A stretch of DNA of 64,000 nucleotides from Allokutzneria multivorans (GCF_039537405.1 NZ_BAABAL010000005.1:186001-250000); one strand, 5' to 3'. Shown: positions 31,766-43,533, counted from the first letter of the stretch. The notes: generated by a model not told the origin, from the sequence alone. Program-made: numbers and translations.

Positions 31766-33526
31766 ATGAGGCGTGTACGAACGGTTCTGCTGGCCGCGCT
31801 GGTGGTGTTGCCGCTGACCGGCGCGCACACGCCGCCGCAACAACCGGTGTTCGCCGACGGCGAGGCCCAGCCGGTGTTCGATCCGGCGGACCTCGTGCGG
31901 GAAACGGTGTTCGTGCGCGTTCCCGTCGACAGCGACCGGGACGGCAAGGACGACGAGATCCGTGCGGTCGTGGTGCGCCACCGAGCGACCGACCAAGGCG
32001 TGAAAGCGCCTGTGCTCTACCGGATCAGCCCGTACTTCGGTGGCGGGCAGCGAATTCCGGTGCACAACGTCGACGTCGAGCTGCACGTCCCAGGCAGTGG
32101 TGGCCCTGAGGGGAACCCGAATTCCGGCCCGAGTCCCCGCGACATCCCGGTGCACGCCGACGAGCCCTACTACCTGGCGCGCGGATATGCGTTGGTGTAC
32201 GCGGATTCTCTCGGCACGGGTGACTCCACGGGCTGTCCGAGCAGTGGCGGCCGGAGCGAGGTCCTCGGTGCGCGTTCGGTCGTGGATTGGCTCAACGGCC
32301 GCGCTACGGCGCGCGACGCCGACAACAAGCCTTCGATCGCGTCGTGGACGACTGGTAAGACCGCGATGATGGGCTTGTCCTACAACGGAACTCTGCCGAA
32401 CGCGGTCGCGGCAACGGGCGTGCAGGGCCTTGAAGCGATCGTGCCCATCGCCGCGATTTCCAGTTGGTACGACTACTACCGCGCAAACGGTGCTGTCGTC
32501 GCGGCCGCGCCTTATCAGGGCGAGGACGCCGACTGGCTGGCCACGCGCGTCAACAGCCGTGCTGACCGGGAGATCTGCAAGCCGATGCTCGAAGAACTCA
32601 CGCGGCAGCAAGACCGCGTGACCGGTGACTACAACCGGTTCTGGGATGAGCGCAACTACCTCAAAGACGCCAACAAGGTGCGTGCGGCAACGCTCATCGC
32701 GCACGGTTTGAAGGACTGGAACGTCAAGACCAAGCAAGCCGCGCAGTGGTACAGCGCATTGAAGGCCAACAGGGTGCCACTGAAGCTCTGGTGGCACCAA
32801 GGCGATCACGAGTCCCCGGAATCGCTGCGGAAGGACGAGTGGCAGAAGACGCTCAACCGCTGGTTCACCCGCTACCTGTTCGGCCACCGGAACAACGTCG
32901 AAGCGGAACCCCGCGTCACCATTCAGCGCGAGGACGGCACATGGGTCAACGAAATCGACTGGCCCACTCCGGGCAGCACTGACGTCTCGGTGCACCCGAA
33001 GCCGGGCGGCGCGCTCGGTATCACAAGGGGCACGGGCGTGGAAAAACTGACCGACGACGCCACGAAGAAGCTCGCGCAACTGATTCCCGAGCCCGCGAAC
33101 CGGTTGCTCTACACCACACCCGCGGCGAAGAACGCCGTGCGCATCAGCGGCACGACCAGGGCCGAGCTGAGGATCGCCTTCGACCGCCCTGCGGCGAACG
33201 TGACCGTGGCCCTCGTGGACCGCGCGCCGGACGGCACCACGAAGGTGATCACGCGTGGCTGGACGGACCCGCAGAACCGCGCACGCCTCGACCGCACCGA
33301 TCCGGTCAAGCCAGGAGAGCCGTACTCGCTCGCCTTCGACCTGCAACCGATGGACTACGTCGTGCCCGCGAACCACGCGCTCGGGCTGGTGCTGCTCTCC
33401 AGCGACCGCGAGCACACGCTCCGCCCCAAGCCGGGCACGGGCCTCGCGGTGCACCTGGACCGAACCGGGGTGAGCGTGCCCGTGCTCGGCGGCCGTGCCG
33501 CTTTCGAGACCGCTTTCGGTCGCTGA
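31766..33526 (+). CDS. Secreted CocE/NonD-family hydrolase, Xaa-Pro dipeptidyl-peptidase type (S15)
   Basis: 586 residues with a Sec signal peptide (VRTVLLAALVVLPLTGAHT). The alpha/beta-hydrolase domain has catalytic Ser in MMGLSYNGTLPNA, Asp in AHGLKDWNV and His in WWHQGDHESPES. The C-terminal jelly-roll domain runs from about residue 400 (RVTIQREDGTWVNEIDWPTP to the end), as in X-Pro dipeptidyl peptidases and cocaine esterase. It acts outside the cell on proline-containing peptides or esters. Confidence 0.92.
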   Translation: MRRVRTVLLAALVVLPLTGAHTPPQQPVFADGEAQPVFDPADLVRETVFVRVPVDSDRDGKDDEIRAVVVRHRATDQGVKAPVLYRISPYFGGGQRIPVHNVDVELHVPGSGGPEGNPNSGPSPRDIPVHADEPYYLARGYALVYADSLGTGDSTGCPSSGGRSEVLGARSVVDWLNGRATARDADNKPSIASWTTGKTAMMGLSYNGTLPNAVAATGVQGLEAIVPIAAISSWYDYYRANGAVVAAAPYQGEDADWLATRVNSRADREICKPMLEELTRQQDRVTGDYNRFWDERNYLKDANKVRAATLIAHGLKDWNVKTKQAAQWYSALKANRVPLKLWWHQGDHESPESLRKDEWQKTLNRWFTRYLFGHRNNVEAEPRVTIQREDGTWVNEIDWPTPGSTDVSVHPKPGGALGITRGTGVEKLTDDATKKLAQLIPEPANRLLYTTPAAKNAVRISGTTRAELRIAFDRPAANVTVALVDRAPDGTTKVITRGWTDPQNRARLDRTDPVKPGEPYSLAFDLQPMDYVVPANHALGLVLLSSDREHTLRPKPGTGLAVHLDRTGVSVPVLGGRAAFETAFGR

Positions 33527-33556
33527 CCTGGCCGAACGTGTGGCACGATCGCGGGC

Positions 33557-34000
33557 GTGACCAGCAGGCCGACGCCCGAGCAGCACCTGCGCGACCTGGC
33601 GAGGCTGCGCCGGGTCAAGGACCGCATCGACCGCGAGTACGCGAAGCCGCTGGACGTCGAGGCCCTGGCGCGCGGGGTGAACATGTCGGCGGGGCACCTC
33701 AGCCGCCAGTTCCGGCTCGCCTACGGGGAATCGCCGTACGGCTACCTGATGACGCGGCGCATCGAGCGGGCCATGGCGCTGCTGCGGCGCGGCGACCTCA
33801 GCGTCACCGAGGTGTGCTTCGAGGTGGGGTGTTCGTCGCTGGGCACCTTCAGCACCCGGTTCACCGAACTGGTGGGCATGCCGCCGAGCGCCTACCGGCG
33901 GCATGCCGCCGACGCGACCGCCGGGATTCCCTCGTGCGTGGCCAAACAGGTGACCAGACCGATCAGGAATCGAGAAGCGCGCTCCCCCGGGCACACATAG
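33557..34000 (+). CDS. AraC-family DNA-binding protein, DNA-binding domain only
   Basis: 147 residues from a GTG. Both HTH motifs are present: LDVEALARGVNMSAGHLSRQ followed by FRLAYGESPYGYL, and LSVTEVCFEVGCSSLGTFST followed by RFTELVGMPPSAYRR. There is no N-terminal ligand-binding domain, so it resembles SoxS/MarA-type stand-alone activators. It lies 10 bp upstream of a VOC gene and probably controls the VOC and UvrA-like genes. Confidence 0.9.
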   Translation: MTSRPTPEQHLRDLARLRRVKDRIDREYAKPLDVEALARGVNMSAGHLSRQFRLAYGESPYGYLMTRRIERAMALLRRGDLSVTEVCFEVGCSSLGTFSTRFTELVGMPPSAYRRHAADATAGIPSCVAKQVTRPIRNREARSPGHT

Positions 34001-34010
34001 CCTGACCGGC

Positions 34011-34421
34011 ATGGATTTGAACATTCACGCCAGCTTCCTCCCCCAGGACGACCCCGAGGCGGCGCTGTCCTTCTACCGCGACACGCTCGGTTTCGAGGTC
34101 CGCAACGACGTCGGCTACAACGGCCTGCGCTGGATCACGGTCGGTCCGGCCGGGCAGCCGCGAACGTCGATCGTGCTGCACCCGCCCGCCGTCGACCCGG
34201 GTGTCACCGATGACGAGCGCCGCACCATCACCGAGATGATGGCCAAGGGCACCTACGGCAGCATCGTGCTGGCCACGGCCGACGTCGACAGCGCCTTCGC
34301 GCGGCTCGTGGAGCACAAGGCCGAGGTCATCCAGGAGCCCGCCGACCAGCCCTACGGCGTGCGCGACTGCGCCGTGCGCGACCCCGCGGGCAACACCGTC
34401 CGCATCCAGCAGACCGGCTGA
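34011..34421 (+). CDS. VOC-family (glyoxalase/bleomycin-resistance fold) protein
   Basis: 136 residues with the betaalphabetabetabeta repeat: NIHASFLPQDDPEAALSFYR, DTLGFEVRNDVGYNGLRW, then GTYGSIVLATADVDSAFARL and YGVRDCAVRDPAGNTVRI. The metal-binding positions (His6, Glu at the strand ends) are partly kept. Such small VOC proteins may be drug-binding or dioxygenase-like. It lies between the AraC and UvrA-like genes in a same-strand trio. Confidence 0.88.
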   Translation: MDLNIHASFLPQDDPEAALSFYRDTLGFEVRNDVGYNGLRWITVGPAGQPRTSIVLHPPAVDPGVTDDERRTITEMMAKGTYGSIVLATADVDSAFARLVEHKAEVIQEPADQPYGVRDCAVRDPAGNTVRIQQTG

Positions 34422-34491
34422 CCCCGACCCCCACCCCCCTTCGCCGCGACGACGCAGGCGGCCACGGCGCACCAGCATGGAGACGAAGAGC

Positions 34492-36882
<2,391 letters not shown>

Positions 36883-37084
36883 CACCACCACCGCGACTCG
36901 ACCCTCTTTGGCCAATTCTGTTGGATGCGCGAGAATGCTCCAGGTTGCTTCACTTGTGGGCGATTCAGGGCATTGCGAAGCAATTTGTGCGCAGTTGTCT
37001 GCGCGCTACGGTTCCGACACGCCTGCGCATGATCATCGCGCTTCCTGCCGTTCCCGGCGCTCTCGCCGCTCCAGAAAGGCCCCA

Positions 37085-37378
37085 ATGAAGATCGCACAAG
37101 CTCTCGCCGCACTTGCCGTCGCAGTCGGCTCGATGGCGGGAACCGCCGTGCTGACCGCACCCGCCGCGGACGCGGCGCCGTGCGGTTTCTACGTCACCTC
37201 GGACAACACCGCCAGGTACAACCACTGCGGCGAGGACTCGATCACCATCAAGGTGCGCTGGCTGGGAATGTTCCCCTTCGAACGCTGCATCGGGCCCGGC
37301 GACCACGCACTGGAGGACCCGAACGCACCGGGCGACAAGTTCATCTCCAACGCCTGGTACGTGCGCAGCGGCTGCTGA
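37085..37378 (+). CDS. Small secreted cysteine-containing protein (DUF6355-like)
   Basis: 97 residues. The signal peptide is IAQALAALAVAVGSMAGTAV, cleaved near ADAAPCGFY. The mature part of about 65 residues has four cysteines (CGFYV, YNHCGEDS, FERCIGPGDH, SGC end), implying two disulfides. The CGFY...YNHCG...ERC.GPGDH pattern resembles small actinomycete proteins annotated DUF6355. No enzymatic role is known. It is preceded by about 200 bp with no gene and followed by a strong terminator. Confidence 0.78.
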   Translation: MKIAQALAALAVAVGSMAGTAVLTAPAADAAPCGFYVTSDNTARYNHCGEDSITIKVRWLGMFPFERCIGPGDHALEDPNAPGDKFISNAWYVRSGC

Positions 37379-37389
37379 TCGCCGTTTCC

Positions 37390-37433
37390 GGGAAAGGCCC
37401 TCCGCTCTCAGGGATCAGCGGAGGGCCTTTCCC
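37390..37433. terminator. Bidirectional hairpin terminator
   Basis: A perfect 17-bp stem, GGGAAAGGCCCTCCGCT / AGCGGAGGGCCTTTCCC, with a 10-nt loop. It lies between the small secreted protein gene (+) and the ABC transporter gene (-). Confidence 0.9.
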
Positions 37434-37444
37434 GTTCTGCTGGC

Positions 37445-39403
37445 TCAGCGCTGATCGAGGTAGGCCTGCGCTTGCAGGTCGAACAGCTCGGCATATCCGG
37501 CACCGGCCGCCATCAGCTGCTCGTGCGTGCCGTACTCCGCGACCTTTCCCTTTTCCAGCACCAGGATTCGCTCCGCCTGGCGCACGGTGGAGAAGCGGTG
37601 CGAGATGTAGAGCGTCGTCCTGCCGGAGGCCAGCTCGCGCAGCCGCGAGAACAGCTCGTGCTCGGCCTGCGCGTCGAGCGCCGAGGTGGGCTCGTCGAGG
37701 ATGAGCAGCGGTGCCTCGCGGTGGAAGGCCCGCGCCAGAGCGATCTTCTGCCATTCGCCGCCGGACAGGCTCACGCCCTTGTCGAACCACCGGCCGAGCG
37801 GGCTGTCGTACCCGCGCGGCAGCCGGTCGATGCGCTCCGCTGTGCCCGCGCGCCGTGCCGACTGTTCGATGTGTTCCCTGTCCTCCAAGCGGTTCAGGTC
37901 GGCGAGGCCGATGTTCTCCGCCGCCGTGCCCTGGTAGGTCACGTAGTCCTGGAACATCGCGCTGATCTGCGCGCGCAGCTCGACCGGGTCGTACTCACGG
38001 ATGTTCACGCCGTCGAGCAGGATCTCGCCGCCGTCCGGGTCGTAGAGCCTGCACAGCAGCTTGAACAGCGTGGACTTCCCGGCGCCGTTGCGGCCCACCA
38101 CCGCCACCGTCTCCCCCGGGCGGATCTCGAAGCTCACGCCGTCCAGCGCCGCCTCGTCCGCGCCGGGGTAGGTGAAGGTGACGGAGCGGAACTCGATGTG
38201 ACCATCCACTGTGGACGGAAACGGGCGGGGCTTCGCGGGCGGCCCGATCTCCGGCTCGGTGTCCAGGAACTTGTAGAGCGTGTCGAGGTAGAGGTTGTTC
38301 TCGTACATCCCGGAGAACGCGGTGAACAGGCCGGAGACCGAGGTCTGCACGGCGGTCGCGGCGGCGGTGTAGAGCGCGAGGTCGCCCAGGGTCAGCCTGC
38401 CCGCGACGGCCTCCAGCGCGATGTAGAGCGCCATCACCGAGCCCGCGAGCGTGCTCAGCAGCCCCCACGAGGTCGAGCTGACGCTGCCCTTCACGGCCAG
38501 TTTCCGTTGGCGCTCATAGGAGACCTCGCCGAGCTTGCGGAAGCGGTCGACGAAGTAGCCGCCGAGCCCGAAGAGCTTGGTCTCCTTGGCGTAGGTGTCC
38601 GTGGTGACCAGCGAGGACAGGTAGTCCATCCGCCGCTTGATCGGCGACATCAGGAAGGTCTGCCAGAACGTGCGCGCGCCGTACTTCGACTGCGAGATGA
38701 ACGCCGGGATCGGCGCCAGCAGCGCGACCAGCGCGAGCACCGGGCTGACCACCACCAGCAGCACGATCATGCTGCTGAAGGTGATCGCCGAGCGGACGAG
38801 GCCGAGTGCCGAGGTCATCATCGACAGCGGCCGGCGCGGCGCCTCCTGGGCGGCCTGCCGCAAGGTGTCGTAGGACTCCGAGCCCTCGAAGTACGCCAGG
38901 TGCAGCTCGCTCGCGTGACCCATCACCTGGTGCCGCACGGTGAGCGTCATCCGCTCCTGCAACAGCGTCTGCGCGACCATCGTGACCGCGCCGCAGATCG
39001 AGGACAGCCCCAGAACCCCGAACTGGAGCACGGCCACCCACACCACGCCGGATGTGGTGCCCTGGTGCTGGATCGCCGCGACGACGGAGTCCAGCAGCAG
39101 CTTGGCGACGTAGGCGGTGGCCGTCGGGAGCAGGCCGGACACCAGTGTCACCAACGTGATCACGATGGTCAGCACCGGGCTCGCCTGCCAGGTCAGCCTG
39201 GCCACCTTCGGCAGACCGCTGACCGTGCCCGCGATCGACGCGCGCATGCGTGCGAGACGGGACCGCACACCCTTCGGGCGCTCCGGCGGCGCGGGCTCCG
39301 GGATGTCGGCGGAGCCGGTCAGGCCGCTGTCGGGAACCGTCGCGGGAGGCCTTCGCCCTCGCCGCGCGAGCATCGCGGCTTCGAAGCCGCCGCCCGGCAT
39401 CAT
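37445..39403 (-). CDS. ABC exporter, fused membrane and ATPase domains
   Basis: 652 residues. A cytoplasmic N-terminal tail precedes six membrane helices (residues about 75-360, for example VLTIVITLVTLVSGLLPTAT). The ATPase has Walker A VVGRNGAGKSTLFKLL, signature GVSLSGGEWQKIALARAF, Walker B LLILDEPTSALDA and the switch His in LYISHRFSTV. It is a half-transporter that would homodimerise for lipid, peptide or drug export. The start overlaps the upstream TetR gene by 4 bp (ATGATG/TGA), so that regulator probably controls it. Confidence 0.93.
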   Translation of the reverse strand: MMPGGGFEAAMLARRGRRPPATVPDSGLTGSADIPEPAPPERPKGVRSRLARMRASIAGTVSGLPKVARLTWQASPVLTIVITLVTLVSGLLPTATAYVAKLLLDSVVAAIQHQGTTSGVVWVAVLQFGVLGLSSICGAVTMVAQTLLQERMTLTVRHQVMGHASELHLAYFEGSESYDTLRQAAQEAPRRPLSMMTSALGLVRSAITFSSMIVLLVVVSPVLALVALLAPIPAFISQSKYGARTFWQTFLMSPIKRRMDYLSSLVTTDTYAKETKLFGLGGYFVDRFRKLGEVSYERQRKLAVKGSVSSTSWGLLSTLAGSVMALYIALEAVAGRLTLGDLALYTAAATAVQTSVSGLFTAFSGMYENNLYLDTLYKFLDTEPEIGPPAKPRPFPSTVDGHIEFRSVTFTYPGADEAALDGVSFEIRPGETVAVVGRNGAGKSTLFKLLCRLYDPDGGEILLDGVNIREYDPVELRAQISAMFQDYVTYQGTAAENIGLADLNRLEDREHIEQSARRAGTAERIDRLPRGYDSPLGRWFDKGVSLSGGEWQKIALARAFHREAPLLILDEPTSALDAQAEHELFSRLRELASGRTTLYISHRFSTVRQAERILVLEKGKVAEYGTHEQLMAAGAGYAELFDLQAQAYLDQR

Positions 39404-40017
39404 GCGGCCCCCACTGCGCCGTGCAGGAAGACGTCGATGATCTGGCTCGTGGTCGGGCTGGCCTCCAGGCTGAGCCGCTTGCCGCTGAAGAGCAGGGACA
39501 GGAACAGCGACGCGAGCTGGTCAGCGGGAAGGCGCAGGCGGCCCTGCTCCGGTGCGAACAGTTCCGTCACGGCCTCCTGCATGGCGGTCATCGACTCGCG
39601 CCGACCGCCCTTCATCGGCGAGCGACGCGTCCGGCCGAGCGGGTGCAGTGCCGCCATCAGCGCGCTCATCCGCTCCAGGTGCGCGCCGAGCGCCTCAGCG
39701 GCTTCGGCGAGGCGCGCCTCCAGCGGCTGGTCGAGCGGGATCTCCGCGATCGCGTCGAGCACGTGGTCCGGGCGCAGCGCCTCGACCGTGCACGCGTCGA
39801 AGAGTTCCTCCTTGTCCTTGAAAGCGCGGAAGATCGTGCCTTCGCCGATCCCGGCCGCGCGGGCGATCTGGCTGGTGGTGACCGTCGGGCCGTGCTCGAC
39901 CAGCAGCGGGAGCACGGCGTGCACGATCATCGAGCGCCGCTCCTCGACGCTCATGCCCGGGGCCCTTCGCCGGGTGTTCTCCGTGGGTGTCATGCCACCA
40001 GTGTGCGGAGTGAGCAC
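39400..40017 (-). CDS. TetR-family regulator of the ABC exporter
   Basis: 205 residues. The HTH is GPTVTTSQIARAAGIGEGTI followed by FRAFKDKEELFDACTVEAL. The C-terminal domain has LAEAAEALGAHLERMSALMA. It is cotranscribed with and overlaps the ABC exporter gene. The upstream sequence TGAGTGAGTGCTCACTCCG (40002-40024 region, opposite strand sense) contains GAGTGAGCACTCACTC, a palindrome at the start codon that could be its operator. Confidence 0.88.
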   Translation of the reverse strand: MLTPHTGGMTPTENTRRRAPGMSVEERRSMIVHAVLPLLVEHGPTVTTSQIARAAGIGEGTIFRAFKDKEELFDACTVEALRPDHVLDAIAEIPLDQPLEARLAEAAEALGAHLERMSALMAALHPLGRTRRSPMKGGRRESMTAMQEAVTELFAPEQGRLRLPADQLASLFLSLLFSGKRLSLEASPTTSQIIDVFLHGAVGAA

Positions 40018-40025
40018 TCACTCCG
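40007..40025 (-). promoter_or_regulatory. Palindrome at the tetR start (candidate TetR operator)
   Basis: GGAGTGAGCACTCACTCCG reads as GGAGTGAG-x-CTCACTCC, a near-perfect dyad just upstream of the TetR start at 40017 and immediately after the alcohol dehydrogenase stop. The location and symmetry are those expected for autoregulation of the tetR-ABC exporter operon. Confidence 0.65.
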
Positions 40026-41210
40026 TCAACCGAGTTGCAGCACGCCGCGCAGGTTGCGCCCGGCGGCGAGGTCGGCGTACCCCTGGTTGATCTCGTCGAG
40101 CCGGTAGCGGCGGCTGACCAGTTCCCCGAGCTTCAGCGAGCCCTGCCGGTAGAGCCGCAGCACCTCCGGGATGCCCGTGCGCTGGCTCGCCGAGCCGTAC
40201 ACCGACCCGATCACCGTCTTCTGCCCGCGCAGCAGTTCGATCGGCGGAACCGGTGTCGTGGCAACGCTTTCCGGAGTCAGCCCCGTCATCACCACCGTGC
40301 CGCCGACCGTCGTCGCCCGGCTCGCGTCGAGCAACGTCGCGGCCGGGTCCACGCACACGAAGGCGTGGTCGGCGCCGACGCCCTCCGTCAGCTCGCGCAC
40401 TCGCGCGGGTAGATCGACCCCCGCTCCCGCCTGGATCGTGTGCGTAGCACCGAAAGTCCTCGCGGCGTCGAGCTTCCACGCGTGCAGGTCCACGGCGATG
40501 ATCACCTTGGCGCCCGCCAGCCGCGCCCCCTGCACGGCGTTCATCCCGTCACCGCCGACGCCGATCACCACCACGCTGTCCCCGCTGCGCACGCGCGCCG
40601 CGTTCGTCACCGCGCCGACGCCCGCCGGGACTCCGCAGGACGCGAGCGCCGCGACCTCGAACGGGATGCTCTTGTCCACAACGACCACGCTCGCCTGGTC
40701 CACCACCGTCCGCTCCGCGAAGGCTCCGACCAGGCAGAACGAACCCACGTCCCGGCCAGCGGCATCGCGTCGGCGGTAGGTGCCGTCGAGCTGCGGGCCG
40801 CGCGCGATCCGACTGCTCTCCGCGCAGCGGTGGTGGGCTCCGGCGCGACACCACCGGCAGACACCGCACGCGGGCAGCCACGTGAGCGCGACGTGGTCGC
40901 CTGTTTCGATGTCGCGGACGGCCGCACCGACGGCTTCCACGACTCCGGCGCCCTCGTGCCCCATCACCATCGGCTGCATCCCCACTTGGCGCTCGCCCCG
41001 GAGCACGTGCAGATCCGTGTGGCAGAGGCCGACCGCCACCATCCGCACGTGAACCTCCGTCGGCCTCGGCGGGTCGAGCTGGATCGTCTCCACCGACAAC
41101 GGCTGGCCGACGCCTCGGAACAGCGCCGCACGGGTGGTGGTTCGGGCACTCGGTCCGCTCACAGCCATCGCTCCTGTCAGCGCCAGCAGGGTTCGTCTTG
41201 ACAGCTCCAT
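40026..41210 (-). CDS. Zinc-dependent alcohol dehydrogenase (class III type) with Tat-like leader
   Basis: 394 residues from the ATG at 41210. The MDR core has the catalytic zinc ligands in VGLCHTDLHV and MGHEGAGVVE. The structural zinc cluster is ACGVCRWCRAGAHHRC (one Cys position altered), and the NAD site is VVVIGVGGDGMNAVQGARLA. Unusually, MELSRRTLLALTGAMAVSG precedes it and resembles a twin-arginine signal. A second ATG at 41168 (AGGAG just before it) would give a cytoplasmic form lacking this leader. Confidence 0.86.
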   Translation of the reverse strand: MELSRRTLLALTGAMAVSGPSARTTTRAALFRGVGQPLSVETIQLDPPRPTEVHVRMVAVGLCHTDLHVLRGERQVGMQPMVMGHEGAGVVEAVGAAVRDIETGDHVALTWLPACGVCRWCRAGAHHRCAESSRIARGPQLDGTYRRRDAAGRDVGSFCLVGAFAERTVVDQASVVVVDKSIPFEVAALASCGVPAGVGAVTNAARVRSGDSVVVIGVGGDGMNAVQGARLAGAKVIIAVDLHAWKLDAARTFGATHTIQAGAGVDLPARVRELTEGVGADHAFVCVDPAATLLDASRATTVGGTVVMTGLTPESVATTPVPPIELLRGQKTVIGSVYGSASQRTGIPEVLRLYRQGSLKLGELVSRRYRLDEINQGYADLAAGRNLRGVLQLG

Positions 41211-41333
41211 GCTCTCCACGCTGTTCGCGGCGCCGTGAAACGCTTGTGAGGCTTGAGAAAGGACTCTTCTTCCACTCGACGGAAGATGCCTTGCGCTTGA
41301 CCTCAACCGTCATTGAGGTTGCAGGCTGGGGCC

Positions 41334-42131
41334 ATGACCCACCCCGTCGCCCTCGATCCCACCGCCGAGCCTGGCGACCTGCTTCCGCTCGTCGCCGCCG
41401 TCGGCAACGCGAAGATCGTCGCGCTAGGCGTTTCGTGCCGCACTTCGCGCGAGCTTTCCCTTTTCTCCCAGCGGGTTCTGCGCGTTCTCGTCACGCGATC
41501 CGGCTTCCGAACGCTCGCGTTGGAGGGCGATGACGCGACCAGCGCCCGCCTCGACGACTACGTGCGCACGGGGATCGGCGATCCTCGCGCACTGCTCGCC
41601 GGAGCGCGTCCCTTTTGGCGCACAGAGGAAATCCTGGACACGATCCGCTGGGTCCGCGCCCACAACGAGGAGCACCCTGACGACCCCGTCCGCATCGCGC
41701 ACCCACCGCGTCCCGGCTCCGGCGCCCTTGAGCGTCAGCTGGCCGACGACGTCATCGCTTGGCGGGAGCGGACCGGCCACAAGATCGTGTACTGGGGCGG
41801 ATTGGCCCACACCGCCGTCGCTTCCGGCACTGCGGGCGGCTACTTGCGCGAGCGGTACGGGTCGGACTTCGCGTCGATCGGCCTGACTTTCCACCACGGC
41901 AACGTGCTCTTCCCCGTTCCCGCTCCCCCTCCGGACTTCGCCGAAGCCGCGTTCGACCCGGTCCTCGACGCCTTCTACCTCGTCCCGCCGCCGCACTCCG
42001 ACGCGCGCAAGACCCGCTTCATCGGCCCGCTCCCCGACGCCGAGCAGCACCTCTCCGACGGCTCGCTCCGCCAGTGGTTCGACGTCGTCTTCCACGTCCG
42101 CGAAACCACCCCCGTCCACCTCTTCCCCTGA
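41334..42131 (+). CDS. Erythromycin-esterase-family relative, probably degenerate
   Basis: 265 residues from the ATG at 41334. The order of blocks follows EreA-like proteins: AAVGNAKIVALGVSCRTSRE, VLVTRSGFRTLALEGDDAT, LDDYVRTGIGDP, IRWVRAHNEEHP and VYWGGLAHTAVA. The active-site motif of the family, GE-x-x-H-G near the N-terminus, reads GVSCRT here, so the catalytic Glu and His are missing. The central part is also shorter than the usual 400 residues. It may have lost esterase activity or bind a ligand only. Confidence 0.72.
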   Translation: MTHPVALDPTAEPGDLLPLVAAVGNAKIVALGVSCRTSRELSLFSQRVLRVLVTRSGFRTLALEGDDATSARLDDYVRTGIGDPRALLAGARPFWRTEEILDTIRWVRAHNEEHPDDPVRIAHPPRPGSGALERQLADDVIAWRERTGHKIVYWGGLAHTAVASGTAGGYLRERYGSDFASIGLTFHHGNVLFPVPAPPPDFAEAAFDPVLDAFYLVPPPHSDARKTRFIGPLPDAEQHLSDGSLRQWFDVVFHVRETTPVHLFP

Positions 42132-42142
42132 GCCAGGAGTGG

Positions 42143-43489
42143 CTAGTGGATCAGCTCGGAGGACTCCGGGGCGGAGCGGGCGATCGCGGCGAGGGTGCGG
42201 AGTGCGGCCGTGAGGACGTCCGGGGCGGGCGCCGACGTGGCCAAGCGCACGGCGTTCGGAGCACGGCCAGAACCCACGGTGAACGCGGCGGCGGGGCTGA
42301 CCGCGATCCCCCGGCGAGCCGCCGCGGCCACGAATGTTTCGGCGCGCCAAGCCTCGGGCAGCTCCCACCAGCAGTGGTACGCCTGCGCGTCGCCAGTGAT
42401 CGCGAAGGACGACAATTCCTTGCGCACCAAGGCTTGCCGCGCCGACGCATCCGAGCGCTTCGCCGAAGCGATCACTTCAGCGGTCCCGTCGGAGATCCAG
42501 CACGAAGCGGCCGCGAGCGCGAAGCCCGGAGCCGCCCACGTGCCCGAGCGCACGGCTCCGGCGATGCGTTCGACGAGAGCCGTTGGTGGCACGAGGAATC
42601 CGACGGTGAGGCCGGGCGAGATGCGCTTGGACAGGCTGTCCACCACCACCGTGTGCGCGGGGGCGAAGGCGGCCAGCGGCGCGGTCTCGTCGCGGAGGAA
42701 CGTGTAGATCGTGTCCTCGATCGCACAGATGCCCAAGTGCTGCAACACTTCCGCGATTGCCTCACGGCGCTCGCGCGGCATCGACGTGCCCAGCGGGTTG
42801 TGCAGCGTGGGTTGCAGGTACACCGCGCGGACGTTGGCCTGGCGCAACGCATCCGGGTCGATGCCGTGCGAATCCATCGGCAGCGGCACGAGCGTGATGC
42901 CCAGCCGCGCCGCGATGGCCTTCACCACGGGGTAGGTCAGCGCTTCAACGCCGAGCCGTTCGCCGACCGGCACGAGCGCGGCGATGGCGGCGGCGATCGC
43001 CTGGCGGCCGTTGCCCGCGAAGACCACGTTCTCCGGCGAAGGCGTCCAGCCGGTGCGGGCCAGCAGTGCCGCGGCGATCTCCCGCGTAGCCGGATCGCCT
43101 TGCACCACAACGGGGTGCAGGGCCGAGCCGAAGACGTCCGGGCGCATCAGCCGCTCCATGCTGCGCGCGAGCAGGCCGGGTTGTTCGGGCAGCACGGAGA
43201 AGTTCAGCTCAAGGTCGACGCGCGCTCCGCCCGGCTCGGCGAGCGCAGTCTCCAGCGGCGGTTTGCCCGCGCGGACGAACGTACCCCTGCCGACCTCGCC
43301 GACCGCGAGGCCCCGCCGCACCAGCTCGCCGTACACCCGCGCGGCGGTCGAGCTGGCGATGCGGTGCCTGCGCGCGAACTGCCGCTGCGGGATGAGCCGC
43401 TCACCAGGACGCAAACGCCCGGCGGCGATGTCGCCCGCGATGGCGTCCGCGATCACTCGGTAGTCGTCCACTGATTGCTCCGAGAACAT
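42143..43489 (-). CDS. MocR-type GntR/aminotransferase-fold regulator
   Basis: 448 residues. The N-terminal GntR winged helix is IADAIAGDIAAGRLRPGERL with RHRIASSTAARVYGELVRRG. It is followed by a fold-type I PLP domain with YLQPTLHNPLGTSMP and the Schiff-base lysine in VVDSLSKRISPGLTVGF. MocR proteins are transcription factors that use PLP or amino acids as effectors. It diverges from the alpha/beta hydrolase gene 45 bp away, a likely target. CAATCAAAGCAATG-like repeats (TTGCTTTGATTGCA) lie between the starts. Confidence 0.92.
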   Translation of the reverse strand: MFSEQSVDDYRVIADAIAGDIAAGRLRPGERLIPQRQFARRHRIASSTAARVYGELVRRGLAVGEVGRGTFVRAGKPPLETALAEPGGARVDLELNFSVLPEQPGLLARSMERLMRPDVFGSALHPVVVQGDPATREIAAALLARTGWTPSPENVVFAGNGRQAIAAAIAALVPVGERLGVEALTYPVVKAIAARLGITLVPLPMDSHGIDPDALRQANVRAVYLQPTLHNPLGTSMPRERREAIAEVLQHLGICAIEDTIYTFLRDETAPLAAFAPAHTVVVDSLSKRISPGLTVGFLVPPTALVERIAGAVRSGTWAAPGFALAAASCWISDGTAEVIASAKRSDASARQALVRKELSSFAITGDAQAYHCWWELPEAWRAETFVAAAARRGIAVSPAAAFTVGSGRAPNAVRLATSAPAPDVLTAALRTLAAIARSAPESSELIH

Positions 43490-43533
43490 TGCTTTGATTG
43501 CACTCGCTATTGCGTGAGCTTAGCGTCGTTGGC

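Noticed and set aside
31589..34024. Long minus-strand open frame opposite the CocE-type peptidase
   Set aside because: It is explained by GC bias opposite a strongly supported gene with a complete catalytic triad and signal peptide.
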